NCBI RefSeq assembly: GCF_030812885.1
Contig: NZ_JAUSTO010000006.1
Span: 62,001 to 126,000, forward strand
Length of the DNA stretch: 64,000 nucleotides
DNA from: Moryella indoligenes
GTDB taxonomy: Bacteria > Bacillota > Clostridia > Lachnospirales > Lachnospiraceae
Direction: 5' to 3'
This document shows, one piece after another, positions 24,767-33,510 of this stretch. Within the stretch, counting starts at the first letter, position 1, and each line of letters opens with the position of its first letter. Both the position numbers and the translations under genes were made by a program. Below the pieces are notes generated by a model, which saw nothing but the letters and a program-made list of their open reading frames with translations, did not search any database and had not been told where the DNA came from.

Positions 24767-26218
24767 ATGAAAAAAATACTTTCAAGTTTTTCCATGCTCT
24801 TCCTCTTCCTGCTTATGCTGTCCTTTCCTGCGTTTGCGGCGGAAGGAGACGGCGCCCTGCTCTACCGCGCTGTGCACTGCGAGAAGGACGGCACGGAGTA
24901 CAGCTGTGAGGGAGAGTACCTGAGACTGGATATTTCCGGAGAGGGAGAGATATGCTTCAATGGAGAGATCAGTCCGATCCAGTGGCGAGCAGAGGGAGAC
25001 GCACTTTACGTTGTTGATGCAGAAGGCTATGAGCTTGTGGCAGCCTACCTTTCAGATGGATCCGTGAGTGGCATCTACGGGGGATACAGCTACGTCTATG
25101 TGCCGGAGAGCCCGGATGTGTCCTCAGAGACAGTGCCGCCTGCGGACAGCACGGAGGAGAGCGGAGAAGAGGATGCTCTGTGTCTTGCAGTGCTGCGTGC
25201 AGAGAGCTGCATGGAGAACGGCACGGAGTACAGCTGCACGGGAGAGTATGTCGTTCTGAATGCAGGCGGGAGTGGCATGGTGGTCTATGATCACTGCGCC
25301 TATCCCATCAGCTGGGACTATGACTCTGAGACAGATGCGCTTTCCTTTGAGGACAATGCAGGAAACAGCTTTGAGGGAGAGATGACAGAGGAAGGGGTCT
25401 TTGGACGCTTTCACGGCTATGACTACAGCTTTGGGTATTACGACAGCGCACCCATTATGCGGCTCATGCCGGAGCGCTGGGGAGAGGGACTGCCTCTGCT
25501 GCTTGATGAGGCAGAGATTCTGACCGCGGAGCAGCGAAAGGAGCTCAGTGAGAAGCTTGAAAAAATAGCCGAGGACTATCACTGCAATGTCTATATCATC
25601 ACAATGAAGGATATGTCAGATTACAGCGAGTCCAAATCCATAGAGACAGTCTCGGAGGAGCTTCGCGTCGGCTATGATCTGGGCTGCGGCGCTGACAGGG
25701 ACTGCCTGTGCCTCGTACTGTCCATGGCACAGCGTGACTATGATCTCTGTGCCTTCGGCGAATTTGCGCACCGCTCCTTCAATGACTTTGGAAAGGAGCA
25801 GCTGGCAAAAAAGTTCAAGGAGCATTTCAAGGAGGACGACTGGTACGGAGGTCTGAAGGACTACGTGGAGGAGAGCGGGAAATACCTGAAGCTCTCAGCG
25901 GAGGGGAAGCCGGTCTCGATCGGAACCATGCCGCTCACAAAGCTGCTGGGCGCACTGATTTCTCTTCTCTTGGGCCTTCTGGTATCCATCCTTGCAGCTC
26001 TGTGGCTGCGCAAAAAAATGATCTCCGTCAGCAAAGAGAGCATGGCGGAGCAGTACCTGGATATGACAGGCAGTGAGATTACCCATCGCTCGGACCGCTA
26101 CACACACACGACAGAGAACAGAGTTTACGATCCGCCTTCATCCTCCGGTAGCAGCGGCTCGAGCAGCGGCTCGAGCAGAAGCTCAAGCGGGCATTCGCAT
26201 TCCAGCGGAAAGTTCTGA
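24767..26218 (+). CDS. TPM-domain membrane protein with duplicated N-terminal module
   Basis: The 483-residue protein has a signal peptide (to about residue 24) and two related modules of about 85-110 residues, each opening with a Cys, then NGTEYSC or DGTEYSC, GEY and a beta-rich stretch. A TPM/YgcG-type domain follows (LLDEAEILTAEQRKELSEKL, NVYIITMKDMS). A membrane segment (about 385-407) and a Ser-rich tail (SSSGSSGSSSGSS) end the protein. TPM domains are associated with membrane protein quality control and envelope functions. It starts 9 bp after the zinc-ribbon gene, completing a three-gene operon. Confidence 0.82.
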   Translation: MKKILSSFSMLFLFLLMLSFPAFAAEGDGALLYRAVHCEKDGTEYSCEGEYLRLDISGEGEICFNGEISPIQWRAEGDALYVVDAEGYELVAAYLSDGSVSGIYGGYSYVYVPESPDVSSETVPPADSTEESGEEDALCLAVLRAESCMENGTEYSCTGEYVVLNAGGSGMVVYDHCAYPISWDYDSETDALSFEDNAGNSFEGEMTEEGVFGRFHGYDYSFGYYDSAPIMRLMPERWGEGLPLLLDEAEILTAEQRKELSEKLEKIAEDYHCNVYIITMKDMSDYSESKSIETVSEELRVGYDLGCGADRDCLCLVLSMAQRDYDLCAFGEFAHRSFNDFGKEQLAKKFKEHFKEDDWYGGLKDYVEESGKYLKLSAEGKPVSIGTMPLTKLLGALISLLLGLLVSILAALWLRKKMISVSKESMAEQYLDMTGSEITHRSDRYTHTTENRVYDPPSSSGSSGSSSGSSRSSSGHSHSSGKF

Positions 26219-26224
26219 GCGTCC

Positions 26225-26812
26225 TCAGTTCTCACTGCGGAACACAATGCCCGTATCCGGATCCATGGATTCCACAATGGCGAGGGAGTGGAGGTCGATT
26301 CCCAGCTCGCGAATGCGCTTTCCGCCGTCCTGAAAGCCCTTTTCGATCACCACGCCCGCGCCCACGAGGGTGGCGCCGGCCTGACGAACGAGGTCGGAGA
26401 GCCCCAGAATTGCCTTGCCATTTGCAAGAAAGTCGTCGATGATAAGAATTTTATCCTCCGGAAGAAGAAATTTTCTGGAGACGACGATGTCGTTCGTGGT
26501 TTTATGGGTGAAGGACTCTACTCTGGCTGTGTAGACATCACCCGCGATATTTAAGGATTTTGATTTTTTGGCAAACACTACGGGACAGTGGAAGTAGCGG
26601 GCGGCGATGCAGGCGATCGCGATGCCCGAGGACTCAATGGTGAGTATCTTGGTGATCTCCCGGTCAGAGAACTGCCGCTTCAGCTCCTTTCCTATTTCCT
26701 CGAGAAGTGCAACATCAATCTGATGATTCAGAAAAGAATCTACCTTCAGAATATTTCCCTTTTCCACCTGTCCGCTTGTGCGGATCCGGTCCATCAAAAG
26801 CTTCATCTGCAT
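26225..26812 (-). CDS. xpt: Xanthine phosphoribosyltransferase
   Basis: Salvages xanthine with PRPP to form XMP. The protein of about 195 residues matches Bacillus Xpt in length and in KVDSFLNHQIDV, TIESSGIAIACIA, the PRPP-binding motif ILIIDDFLANGKA and GVVIEKGFQ. Start choice: ATG 26812 has GGAG six bases upstream; ATG 26806 and 26824 are also possible, and a TTG at 26851 would overlap the leader. Its stop lies 6 bp from the convergent TPM gene with no clear terminator between. No purine riboswitch is present in the short leader. Confidence 0.93.
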   Translation of the reverse strand: MQMKLLMDRIRTSGQVEKGNILKVDSFLNHQIDVALLEEIGKELKRQFSDREITKILTIESSGIAIACIAARYFHCPVVFAKKSKSLNIAGDVYTARVESFTHKTTNDIVVSRKFLLPEDKILIIDDFLANGKAILGLSDLVRQAGATLVGAGVVIEKGFQDGGKRIRELGIDLHSLAIVESMDPDTGIVFRSEN

Positions 26813-26864
26813 AGCCTGCTCCATTCCTGCCGCTGTGGTCTGCGTGCTCAAATAAATTTTTCCT

Positions 26865-26893
26865 ATTGTAGCATATGCGGGCGAAATTGTAAA
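26865..26893 (-). promoter_or_regulatory. Promoter of xpt
   Basis: On the minus strand TTTACA (26888-26893) and TACAAT (26865-26870) are 17 bp apart. The predicted transcript start leaves a leader of roughly 45 nt, too short for a purine riboswitch. Confidence 0.75.
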
Positions 26894-26936
26894 AATTCAG
26901 AAAAGAAATACAGATCTGAAATGGAATGATATATTG

Positions 26937-26965
26937 TTGACAAAGTTTTGCGACGGTTATATAAT
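26937..26965 (+). promoter_or_regulatory. Perfect consensus sigma-A promoter for the DUF6465 gene
   Basis: TTGACA (26937-26942) and TATAAT (26960-26965) are exactly 17 bp apart, the full consensus. The ATG of the DUF6465 gene is about 180 bp after the expected start site, leaving a long leader. Confidence 0.85.
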
Positions 26966-27153
26966 TGCGCCAACTCCGACATTGATTGACATAAAAACGG
27001 AGAGATTTGGAAACTGTGGTAACAGCTGTGATATCGTTCCGGCAGAGCTGTCCGGAGGAGGGCCTGACATTGTTGATTGATAAGAGAATGCTTCTCCGGG
27101 AGGCAGAGGCCAGAGCGGCAGGACGCAGAAAGCAAGTATTGGAGGAAACGGAA

Positions 27154-27561
27154 ATGGTTAAGAAGAGTGAAAAGAGCAGTGAGGCAGAGCTTAAGGCTGT
27201 GATGCCGAAGGGCAAGGCGACTCCGGCAAAGAAGGCGGGCACGGTGAAGAAGGCAAGTTCTGTCAGAGGGTCAGCGGGGGAGAGCGCAGAGAAGTCTGCC
27301 GGGAAGAAGACAACGACAAAGAAGACTGTGACAGCCGGAAAGCCGTCGGCGAAGAAGGCTGTGAAATACACGGTACTTATCGAGTATCAGGGAAGGCAGA
27401 TCTCTGCAGAGGATGCGATGCAGGCAGCAGTGAAGGCCTATGAGGCGGAGCACAAAGACGTTGAGCTGAAGACCGTGGAACTCTACATCAAGCCGGAGGA
27501 GAACGCGGCGTACTATGTTGTAAATGGAGACGCTTCTCCGGAGTATCGCATCGCGCTCTGA
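27154..27561 (+). CDS. DUF6465-family protein with basic N-terminus
   Basis: The 135-residue protein has a Lys/Ala/Thr-rich, disordered-looking N-terminal half (AKKAGTVKKASS, GKKTTTKKTV), reminiscent of histone H1-like tails. A conserved C-terminal domain of about 60 residues follows (KYTVLIEYQGRQISAEDAM, ending NGDASPEYRIAL). The domain is of unknown function in Clostridia. The basic tail suggests nucleic-acid contact, which is inference. ATG 27154 follows GGAGGAAACG; the frame stays open upstream to a TTG at 27007, but without conserved sequence. The very strong promoter implies high expression. Confidence 0.75.
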   Translation: MVKKSEKSSEAELKAVMPKGKATPAKKAGTVKKASSVRGSAGESAEKSAGKKTTTKKTVTAGKPSAKKAVKYTVLIEYQGRQISAEDAMQAAVKAYEAEHKDVELKTVELYIKPEENAAYYVVNGDASPEYRIAL

Positions 27562-27634
27562 TATTTCAGCGCAGAGCTGTCGAAGGTACGGAATATTCAG
27601 AAGTATGGAATATTCATAAAGAATTCATGAGATA

Positions 27635-27677
27635 AAGCATCAGGCGGAGAGATTTGCTCTATGCCGGGTGCTTTTTT
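27635..27677 (+). terminator. Intrinsic terminator after the DUF6465 gene
   Basis: AAGCATCAGGC (27635-27645) pairs with GCCGGGTGCTT (27663-27673), with one mismatch and one G-T pair. An inner GAGAG/CTCT pairing lies inside, and a run of T follows to 27677. Confidence 0.8.
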
Positions 27678-27744
27678 CTTGCTATAGTAGTTGATAGGAA
27701 ACTATGGAGCGGCGACAGCCGGTCAGTCAGTAAAGGAGTGCTGT

Positions 27745-29376
27745 ATGTATTACGATGATAAGATATGGCTTGCAAGCAGCGGGGAGGAGCCCTGTTACAT
27801 ACTTCCAAAGATGGTAAATCGTCACGGACTCATAGCCGGCGCAACGGGAACCGGAAAGACGGTCACGCTGAAGGTCCTGGCGGAGTCCCTCTCGGACGCG
27901 GGAGTCTCTGTTTTTCTATCAGATGTGAAGGGAGATCTTGCAGGGATGTGCAGGCCCGGCGCGGACAGCGCAGATATGCAGGCGCGTATCGCGCGCTTCG
28001 GTCTTCAAGACAAGGGCTTTTCCTATCGCGCCTATCCCACGGAGTTCTGGGACATACTCGGAAAAAAGGGGCTGGCGCTCCGCACGACTGTGTCCGAATT
28101 CGGTCCGCTGCTGTTCTCACGTCTTCTGGATCTGAACAAAATTCAGAGTGATCTTCTGGATGTGGTGTTTCGTATCGCGGATGAGGAGGGATTGCTGCTT
28201 CTTGACATGAAGGATCTTCACTCCATGCTGAACTATGTGGAGGATCATGCTGCCGATTACCGTCAGCGCTATGGAAACATAGGAAAGAACAGTATCGGCG
28301 CTATCATGCGGGCGCTGGTCGCGCTGGAGGGCAGAGGCGGAGAGCAGTTCTTCGGGGAACCCGCCCTGCAGATCGAGGACTGGTTCCGCACGGATGCAGA
28401 GGGCAGAGGCCTCATCAATATACTGGATTCCACCTCTCTCATCAATGATCCGACGATTTATGCGACCTTCATGCTATGGCTCATGACGGAGCTCTTTGAG
28501 AAGCTCCCCGAGGCGGGCGATCTGGAAAAGCCGAAGATCGTGTTCTTCTTTGATGAGGCGCATCTTCTCTTTGACAGCGCACCGAAGGCACTGCTGGAGA
28601 AGATTGAGCAGGTAGTGAAGCTCATACGTTCCAAGGGAGTGGGGATCTTCTTCATCACGCAGAATCCGGGCGACATTCCGGGAGGAGTGCTTGCGCAGCT
28701 CGGAAATAAGGTACAGCATGCGCTGCGCGCCTACACGCCGGCAGAACAGAAAGGGATACGCGCAGCGGCGGAGTCCTTCCGGAAGAATCCGGAATTTGAT
28801 ACGGCTGCGGCGCTTCAGGAGCTGAAGACCGCGGAGGCAGTCGTCTCCTTCCTGCAGGAGGACGGCGCTCCCTCCGTATGCCGTATTGCAAAGATACTGC
28901 CGCCTCAGTCACAGATAGGCGCACTGGATAAGGTCACGCAGCAGGCAACTGTGCTGACCAGCGACCTGTATGAGAAGTACGCAGAGAGTATAGACCGGGA
29001 GTCTGCCTATGAGCTGCTGCTTAGCAGATATGATCAGCAGGCCGCAGAGGAGGCAAAGCAGCGGGAGGAGGCGGAGGCTGCGAAGCAGGCCGCAAAGGAT
29101 GCAGCAGCTGCGGAGAAGCTTGCTGCGCGGGAAGCAGCTGCCGCAGAGAAGCAGGCGGCAAGGGAGGCGGCTGCCGCGGAGAAGGCGGCAAGGCAGGCGG
29201 AGCTCAAGAAGAAGCGCACCATAGCTTCCATTGGCAACAGCGCTGTGGGTACCATAGGAAGAGAGGTCGGAAATCAGCTGGGCAAGAGTGTCGGCGGGAG
29301 CTTTGGCAAGAAGATCGGGGGAAATGTCGGCGCGAGTCTGGGGCGCGGTCTCCTGAAGACGCTGCTGAATCTGTGA
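27745..29376 (+). CDS. HerA-like ATPase (DUF853 family)
   Basis: The 543-residue protein matches the DUF853/YjgR branch of HerA-FtsK ATPases. It has Walker A IAGATGTGKTVTLK near residue 35, Walker B KIVFFFDEAHLLF, and sensor-like FFITQNPGDIP. A long Ala/Glu/Lys coiled-coil (about residues 440-500) and a Gly-rich tail (GNQLGKSVGGSFGKKIGG) follow. Family members are assumed to be hexameric motor ATPases on DNA; no NurA nuclease partner is nearby. ATG 27745 has AAAGGAG upstream, and an in-frame extension to 27691 lacks conserved sequence. Confidence 0.88.
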   Translation: MYYDDKIWLASSGEEPCYILPKMVNRHGLIAGATGTGKTVTLKVLAESLSDAGVSVFLSDVKGDLAGMCRPGADSADMQARIARFGLQDKGFSYRAYPTEFWDILGKKGLALRTTVSEFGPLLFSRLLDLNKIQSDLLDVVFRIADEEGLLLLDMKDLHSMLNYVEDHAADYRQRYGNIGKNSIGAIMRALVALEGRGGEQFFGEPALQIEDWFRTDAEGRGLINILDSTSLINDPTIYATFMLWLMTELFEKLPEAGDLEKPKIVFFFDEAHLLFDSAPKALLEKIEQVVKLIRSKGVGIFFITQNPGDIPGGVLAQLGNKVQHALRAYTPAEQKGIRAAAESFRKNPEFDTAAALQELKTAEAVVSFLQEDGAPSVCRIAKILPPQSQIGALDKVTQQATVLTSDLYEKYAESIDRESAYELLLSRYDQQAAEEAKQREEAEAAKQAAKDAAAAEKLAAREAAAAEKQAAREAAAAEKAARQAELKKKRTIASIGNSAVGTIGREVGNQLGKSVGGSFGKKIGGNVGASLGRGLLKTLLNL

Positions 29377-29529
29377 TTGCGCAGCGGGGGAGAGCTGTCG
29401 CGGGAGGACAGCATTTTCCATGTTTTTACATTTCGATTTCCGGGCTGCTGTGGTAAGATAGAGCTTATCGGATTTCGTTTCGGATTCTGATTCCGCATAG
29501 CTTCAGGCGATGACAGGAGGATGGAAGAA

Positions 29530-30309
29530 ATGATAGAGCTTGGCATGGCAAATCGGGCGGCGGCAGCTTTGCTTGGAGCGGAGAGTACAGAGGTTCTGGT
29601 GCGCTCTGCGATGGAGGGTTCCATGGGACGGGTCTGGGTATATGTGACGGAGCATCCCTCCTTCTGTCTTGTGAGAGTGGGGCGCTTCTCCTACCTGCTG
29701 GGACTTCCGCCGCGGGGGGCAGCATCCATTGATCTCTACAACACACTCTGCACAGAGTGTGCGGACAGCAATATAACCGTGGAGCATGAGCGCTGGGGTC
29801 TGTGGCTGGAGAAACAGTTTCGCGGACGCTTCCGCACTCTGACCCGCTATGCACTGAATGTGCCGGAGCAGGGCTTTGATTCCGGAATCCTGCAGAAATA
29901 TATCTCGGAGCTTCCGGAGGGCTTTGCACTGCGTCGCTTTGATGAGGCGCTTTACCGTCAGGCGCTCTCTGCAGAGTGGAGCGCGGATTTTGTGGCAAGC
30001 TTTGCAAATGAGCAGCAGTACCGGCAGTTTGGAATGGGCTTTGCAGTCATGCAGGGAGAGCGCATGGTCAGCGCCTGCTCAGCCTATGCTTTTTCCATGG
30101 GGATGATGGAGGTTGAAGTGGCGACGGAGCGCTCCTTCCGAAGACGGGGGCTTGCGTCGGCCGCTGCTGCGCGCTTTCTTCTTGATTGTATGGAGCACGG
30201 ACTCAGACCGAACTGGGATGCAGCGAATCTCGCATCTGTAGGGCTTGCGGAGAAGCTGGGCTACAAGCTCCTCAGGGAGTATCAGATTTACCAGATTTCA
30301 GTGGACTGA
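29530..30309 (+). CDS. GNAT-family N-acetyltransferase
   Basis: The product of about 259 residues matches the GNAT_acetyltran group (PF12746), with the acetyl-CoA motif VATERSFRRRGLASAAAARFL near the C-terminus, then NWDAANLASVGLAEKLGY. The N-terminal half is a helical domain typical of this subgroup. An ATG at 29521 directly abuts AGGAGG, so the second ATG at 29530, with normal spacing, is favoured. The substrate is unknown. The gene stands alone between the ATPase gene and the ncRNA promoter. Confidence 0.85.
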   Translation: MIELGMANRAAAALLGAESTEVLVRSAMEGSMGRVWVYVTEHPSFCLVRVGRFSYLLGLPPRGAASIDLYNTLCTECADSNITVEHERWGLWLEKQFRGRFRTLTRYALNVPEQGFDSGILQKYISELPEGFALRRFDEALYRQALSAEWSADFVASFANEQQYRQFGMGFAVMQGERMVSACSAYAFSMGMMEVEVATERSFRRRGLASAAAARFLLDCMEHGLRPNWDAANLASVGLAEKLGYKLLREYQIYQISVD

Positions 30310-30317
30310 GAAAGCAC

Positions 30318-30346
30318 TTTACTTATAAGGGTGCTGCGGGTATAAT
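30318..30346 (+). promoter_or_regulatory. Promoter of the probable 6S RNA
   Basis: TTTACT (30318-30323) and TATAAT (30341-30346) are 17 bp apart, placing the start near 30353, just ahead of the structured non-coding region. Confidence 0.8.
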
Positions 30347-30352
30347 TTAGTT

Positions 30353-30604
30353 AGGGTATTATGTGAACGGTTTTGTTTTTTAATTGCATATGGGCAGCAC
30401 CTGGAATGTTCGACAATCTTACCAATTTTGAACCTGCAAATATATGACAGGGAGACCTTATTCCCGCTCGGATGTCAGGCCGCCGCGAGCGGAAGGCAGA
30501 TGTTCGGGTGCGGTCACCCACCTGGCTATGCCAGGCGTCAATAAGTAAGACCGGCATTTTGGGGCTGCTTATTAAAATCAGGCAGCGTTTTTCGCTGCCT
30601 TTTT
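30353..30604 (+). ncRNA. ssrS: Probable 6S RNA
   Basis: This non-coding stretch has its own promoter and ends in a clear terminator. Its two ends form one long imperfect duplex: ATGGGCAGCACC (30390-30401) with GGGGCTGCTTAT (30561-30572), GGAATG with CATTTT, and TCTTAC (30417-30422) with GTAAGA (30545-30550). A less paired middle and smaller stems follow inside (CCCGCTCG/CGAGCGG; CCTGGCTATGCCAGG). A long rod closed at both ends with a central bubble is the 6S plan, which mimics an open promoter and binds sigma-A RNA polymerase. The segment AATCTTACCAATTTTGAACC resembles Clostridia 6S sequences I recall. It lacks the tmRNA, SRP and RNase P signatures. Mature ends are likely near 30385-30580. 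Confidence 0.68.
30581..30604 (+). terminator. Intrinsic terminator of the 6S RNA gene
   Basis: GGCAGCG (30581-30587) pairs with CGCTGCC (30593-30599) around TTTTT, followed by a further run of T. Confidence 0.92.
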
Positions 30605-30661
30605 ACATGAGTGAAATCCGTTCTGTCGGGTTCTGAAATATTTAGAGTAGAGAGGTCTCAG

Positions 30662-31957
30662 ATGTTCAGTGAGAAGAATCGTCCGTATATCTCGTGGGGA
30701 GTGACAGCATTTTCTGTGATTGTGGCCGCCCTGCTGGTCTCCTTTCTGATCAATCGCTTTGGAGAGGTGAGCCGTTTTTTTGCTACTATCACGAAAATAC
30801 TGATGCCGGTGATTTATGGCTTTGTCATGTCTTTTCTGATGGCGCCGACCTATAATGCAATCACCGGAACGCTCAGCGGCATGATTTCAGGAGAAACTGC
30901 GGCGGACAGAAAGCGCTGGAGCAGGCTCGGCGCGGAGGAGCAGGAGCGCAGAAGAAAATTTGGAGGTATGATCGCAAGATCTGTCGCGACGCTGCTCTGT
31001 GTGATCATTATCCTGGCGATACTCACGGCCTTAATCGCCATGCTCATTCCGCAGCTGATTCAGGGAGTGCGGGAGCTGATTCGGAACCTTCCTGAGAATG
31101 CGACCTCTGTGAGTGCGGTGATTCATTCCTCCTTCTTTGGGGGAGATGAGGAGATGGAGAGCATGGTGCTCAGCATCTACGATCAGATCTACAGCACGCT
31201 GGACAATTGGATCACCAGCGATTTCATGCCAAATCTGAATAAATATATCTCTCAGATGACAGATGGCGTGGTGAAGATACTGGCAGTCTTAAAGAACTTC
31301 TTTATCGGACTCATTGTCATGGCCTATGGTCTGAATATGAAGGATCTGCTCTCTGCGCAGACCAAGAAAATGATCTATGCTTTTTTTCCTATCAGAGTTG
31401 CGAATGATATCATCACGGAGGCCCGCTTTGTCAAGTCGGTGTTCTCAAATTTCATCGTCGGAAAGATCATAGATTCTGTCATTATCGGCATTATCTGCTA
31501 CATCTGTATGAGCTTCATGAAGATGCCGTACACTCTGCTGATCAGCGTATTTGTAGGGGTGACGAATGTGATTCCCTTCTTTGGGCCCTTTATCGGTGCG
31601 ATCCCGAGTGCGCTGATTCTGCTCATGACCTCGCCCTTTTATGTACTGCAGTTCTGTATTTTCATTCTGATCCTGCAGCAGTTTGACGGGAATATTCTGG
31701 GCCCCAGGATACTCGGTTCGACGACCGGCGTGTCCAGCTTCTGGGTGCTCTTTTCCATTCTCTTTTTCGGAGGAATCTGGGGAATCGTCGGTATGGTCGT
31801 GGGAATTCCGACCTTTGCAGTGATCACGCGGCTTACAGAACGGCTCATACGGCACCGCCTCGCGCGGAGAAAGCTGCCGGTTGAGACGGAGCACTATGCA
31901 GAGCTCGATTCCATAGAGAAGGAAAGCTTTGAGTTCCACTACAGAGAGAAGCTCTGA
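30662..31957 (+). CDS. AI-2E family membrane transporter
   Basis: The 431-residue polytopic membrane protein (about eight segments) matches the AI-2E/PerM family (PF01594). It has YGFVMSFLMAPTYN near the N-terminus, then GVTNVIPFFGPFIGAIPSA and the C-terminal DGNILGPRILGSTTGVSSFW. Members are proposed exporters of signals or Na+(Li+)/H+ antiporters; the substrate here is unknown. The ATG at 30662 has GAGAGG upstream; earlier in-frame codons would overlap the ncRNA terminator region. Confidence 0.92.
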   Translation: MFSEKNRPYISWGVTAFSVIVAALLVSFLINRFGEVSRFFATITKILMPVIYGFVMSFLMAPTYNAITGTLSGMISGETAADRKRWSRLGAEEQERRRKFGGMIARSVATLLCVIIILAILTALIAMLIPQLIQGVRELIRNLPENATSVSAVIHSSFFGGDEEMESMVLSIYDQIYSTLDNWITSDFMPNLNKYISQMTDGVVKILAVLKNFFIGLIVMAYGLNMKDLLSAQTKKMIYAFFPIRVANDIITEARFVKSVFSNFIVGKIIDSVIIGIICYICMSFMKMPYTLLISVFVGVTNVIPFFGPFIGAIPSALILLMTSPFYVLQFCIFILILQQFDGNILGPRILGSTTGVSSFWVLFSILFFGGIWGIVGMVVGIPTFAVITRLTERLIRHRLARRKLPVETEHYAELDSIEKESFEFHYREKL

Positions 31958-32023
31958 GTAAATGACGGAACAGCGGCAGAGAAATGCGCCTGTACCAGGG
32001 CGTGCGGCAGGACGGGCAGCGGT

Positions 32024-32052
32024 TTGCAATCGAGCGCAAAGTGGTATATAAT
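32024..32052 (+). promoter_or_regulatory. Promoter of the SEC-C gene
   Basis: TTGCAA (32024-32029) and TATAAT (32047-32052) are 17 bp apart, about 60 bp before the ATG at 32113. Confidence 0.75.
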
Positions 32053-32112
32053 CGTTCCGTTATCGGGAAATACGGCGAAAGCCATAAAATAATAAGAAGA
32101 GGCGGTAGTTTT

Positions 32113-32619
32113 ATGACCTTACTTGAAAACTGGAGAGTCAAAGCGTACGGAGACGGCACGAATGAGCAGCAGAAGGAAGTGCTCTGGAAGGAATATTTCA
32201 TCGTGGAGAAGGGGATTTACGAGAAGCTTCTCACAGATGTTTCTAGGGTGGAGCAGGGCTCGGTGAAGGCGCTCGCGGAGAAATACAGCACGGACGTGCA
32301 GACCATGACTGGCTTCCTGGACGGAATCAACGACAGTCTGAAGGAGGCAAATCCCATTGAGACCATGGAAGAGGATACCGAGGTAAGGCTTGCAATTGAT
32401 CCGGAGAAACTCTATTACAATATGGTGGAGGCGAAGGCGAGCTGGCTCTACGGTCTCCCGCAGTGGGATGCAATACTCACAGAGGAGAGACGGAAGGAGC
32501 TCTATAAGGAGCAGAAGGCAAGCGGAACCATAAGAAAGCCGCATAAGATCGGCAGAAATGATCCCTGTCCCTGCGGCTCGGGAAAGAAATACAAGCACTG
32601 CTGCGGAAAGAATGCCTGA
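32113..32619 (+). CDS. SEC-C motif protein
   Basis: The 168-residue protein has a helical N-terminal region of unknown function and a C-terminal SEC-C zinc-binding motif (GRNDPCPCGSGKKYKHCCG), as in the tail of SecA. In SecA this motif binds zinc and contacts SecB or ribosomes; stand-alone proteins of this type are uncharacterised. ATG 32113 follows AAGAGGCGG; the earlier in-frame start would lie upstream of the promoter. The methyltransferase gene follows after 71 bp. Confidence 0.85.
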   Translation: MTLLENWRVKAYGDGTNEQQKEVLWKEYFIVEKGIYEKLLTDVSRVEQGSVKALAEKYSTDVQTMTGFLDGINDSLKEANPIETMEEDTEVRLAIDPEKLYYNMVEAKASWLYGLPQWDAILTEERRKELYKEQKASGTIRKPHKIGRNDPCPCGSGKKYKHCCGKNA

Positions 32620-32690
32620 GTACCCCCTGGGGGCGACAGACGGGCCAGGGCAGGCTTTGCGGTGACTGAATCCGGGGGAAGGAGCGAGCG

Positions 32691-33464
32691 ATGGAGGCTT
32701 ATACGAGCTTTGCACGGGTCTATGACCTGTTCATGGATAATGTTCCTTATGACGAGTGGTGTCAGCAGCTTTTGAAGATCTTTCATGAGCACGGGATCGA
32801 GAGCGGCATTGTAGCGGACCTCGGCTGTGGAACCGGAAGCCTCACAGAGCTGCTCGCGGCAAAGGGCTTTGACATGATAGGCATAGACAATTCCGAGGAT
32901 ATGCTGGAGATTGCCCTTGAGAAGAAGGTGGAGAAGGGACAGAATATTCTGTATCTCTGTCAGGATATGCGTTCCTTTGAGCTCTATGGAACCTGCCGTG
33001 CCATTGTGAGCCGCTGCGATGCAGTGAATTATCTCACTGGAACAGATGAGCTGCTCTCGCTGTTCCGTCTGGTGAATAATTATCTGGATCCGGAGGGGAT
33101 CTTTGTCTTCGACTGCAATACCGTGCACAAGTATGAGACCGTGCTTGCGGACAATACAATCGCGGAGAACCGGGAGCTCGGCAGCTTTATATGGGAGAAT
33201 TCCTATGACCCGGATACAAGAATCAATGAGTACGATCTGACCCTCTATATCCGTGAGGAGAAGGAAGCAGATCCGAGGTTCCGCCGCTTTACAGAGACCC
33301 ATTTTCAGCGGGCCTATACTATAGAGGAGCTGAAGACGGCAGCCACTGCTGCGGGTCTTCTATGGCTGGATTGTGTTGATGCAGACACCATGGTTATGCC
33401 GGACAGCGGCACAGAGCGTCTCCTGATCACGCTGGGAGAGCATGGTAAGACGCCGGAGCTCTGA
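32691..33464 (+). CDS. Class I SAM-dependent methyltransferase
   Basis: The 257-residue protein has a classic SAM-binding core: VADLGCGTGSLTELLAAKG (motif I), MIGIDNSEDML (motif II with acidic ribose-binding residue), and SRCDAVNYL. It starts YTSFARVYDLFMDNVPYDEW, a signature of the YqeM-like/DUF methyltransferase group found next to other housekeeping genes in Firmicutes. The target is unknown. GGGGGAAGGAG-type purines precede the ATG at 32691. Confidence 0.88.
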   Translation: MEAYTSFARVYDLFMDNVPYDEWCQQLLKIFHEHGIESGIVADLGCGTGSLTELLAAKGFDMIGIDNSEDMLEIALEKKVEKGQNILYLCQDMRSFELYGTCRAIVSRCDAVNYLTGTDELLSLFRLVNNYLDPEGIFVFDCNTVHKYETVLADNTIAENRELGSFIWENSYDPDTRINEYDLTLYIREEKEADPRFRRFTETHFQRAYTIEELKTAATAAGLLWLDCVDADTMVMPDSGTERLLITLGEHGKTPEL

Positions 33465-33510
33465 TCGTTCAGGTGACGAAAGAACCTTTTTTGATATCAT
33501 ACAGCGGATG

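Noticed and set aside
26813..26936. Purine riboswitch upstream of xpt
   Set aside because: The promoter lies about 50 bp from the start codon, so the leader is too short, and no purine-aptamer core is present.
30353..30604. tmRNA, SRP RNA or RNase P RNA
   Set aside because: No CCA-ended tRNA-like domain or tag frame, no GGAAGCAGC-type SRP loop, and no RNase P conserved core are visible. The single long interrupted rod favours 6S.
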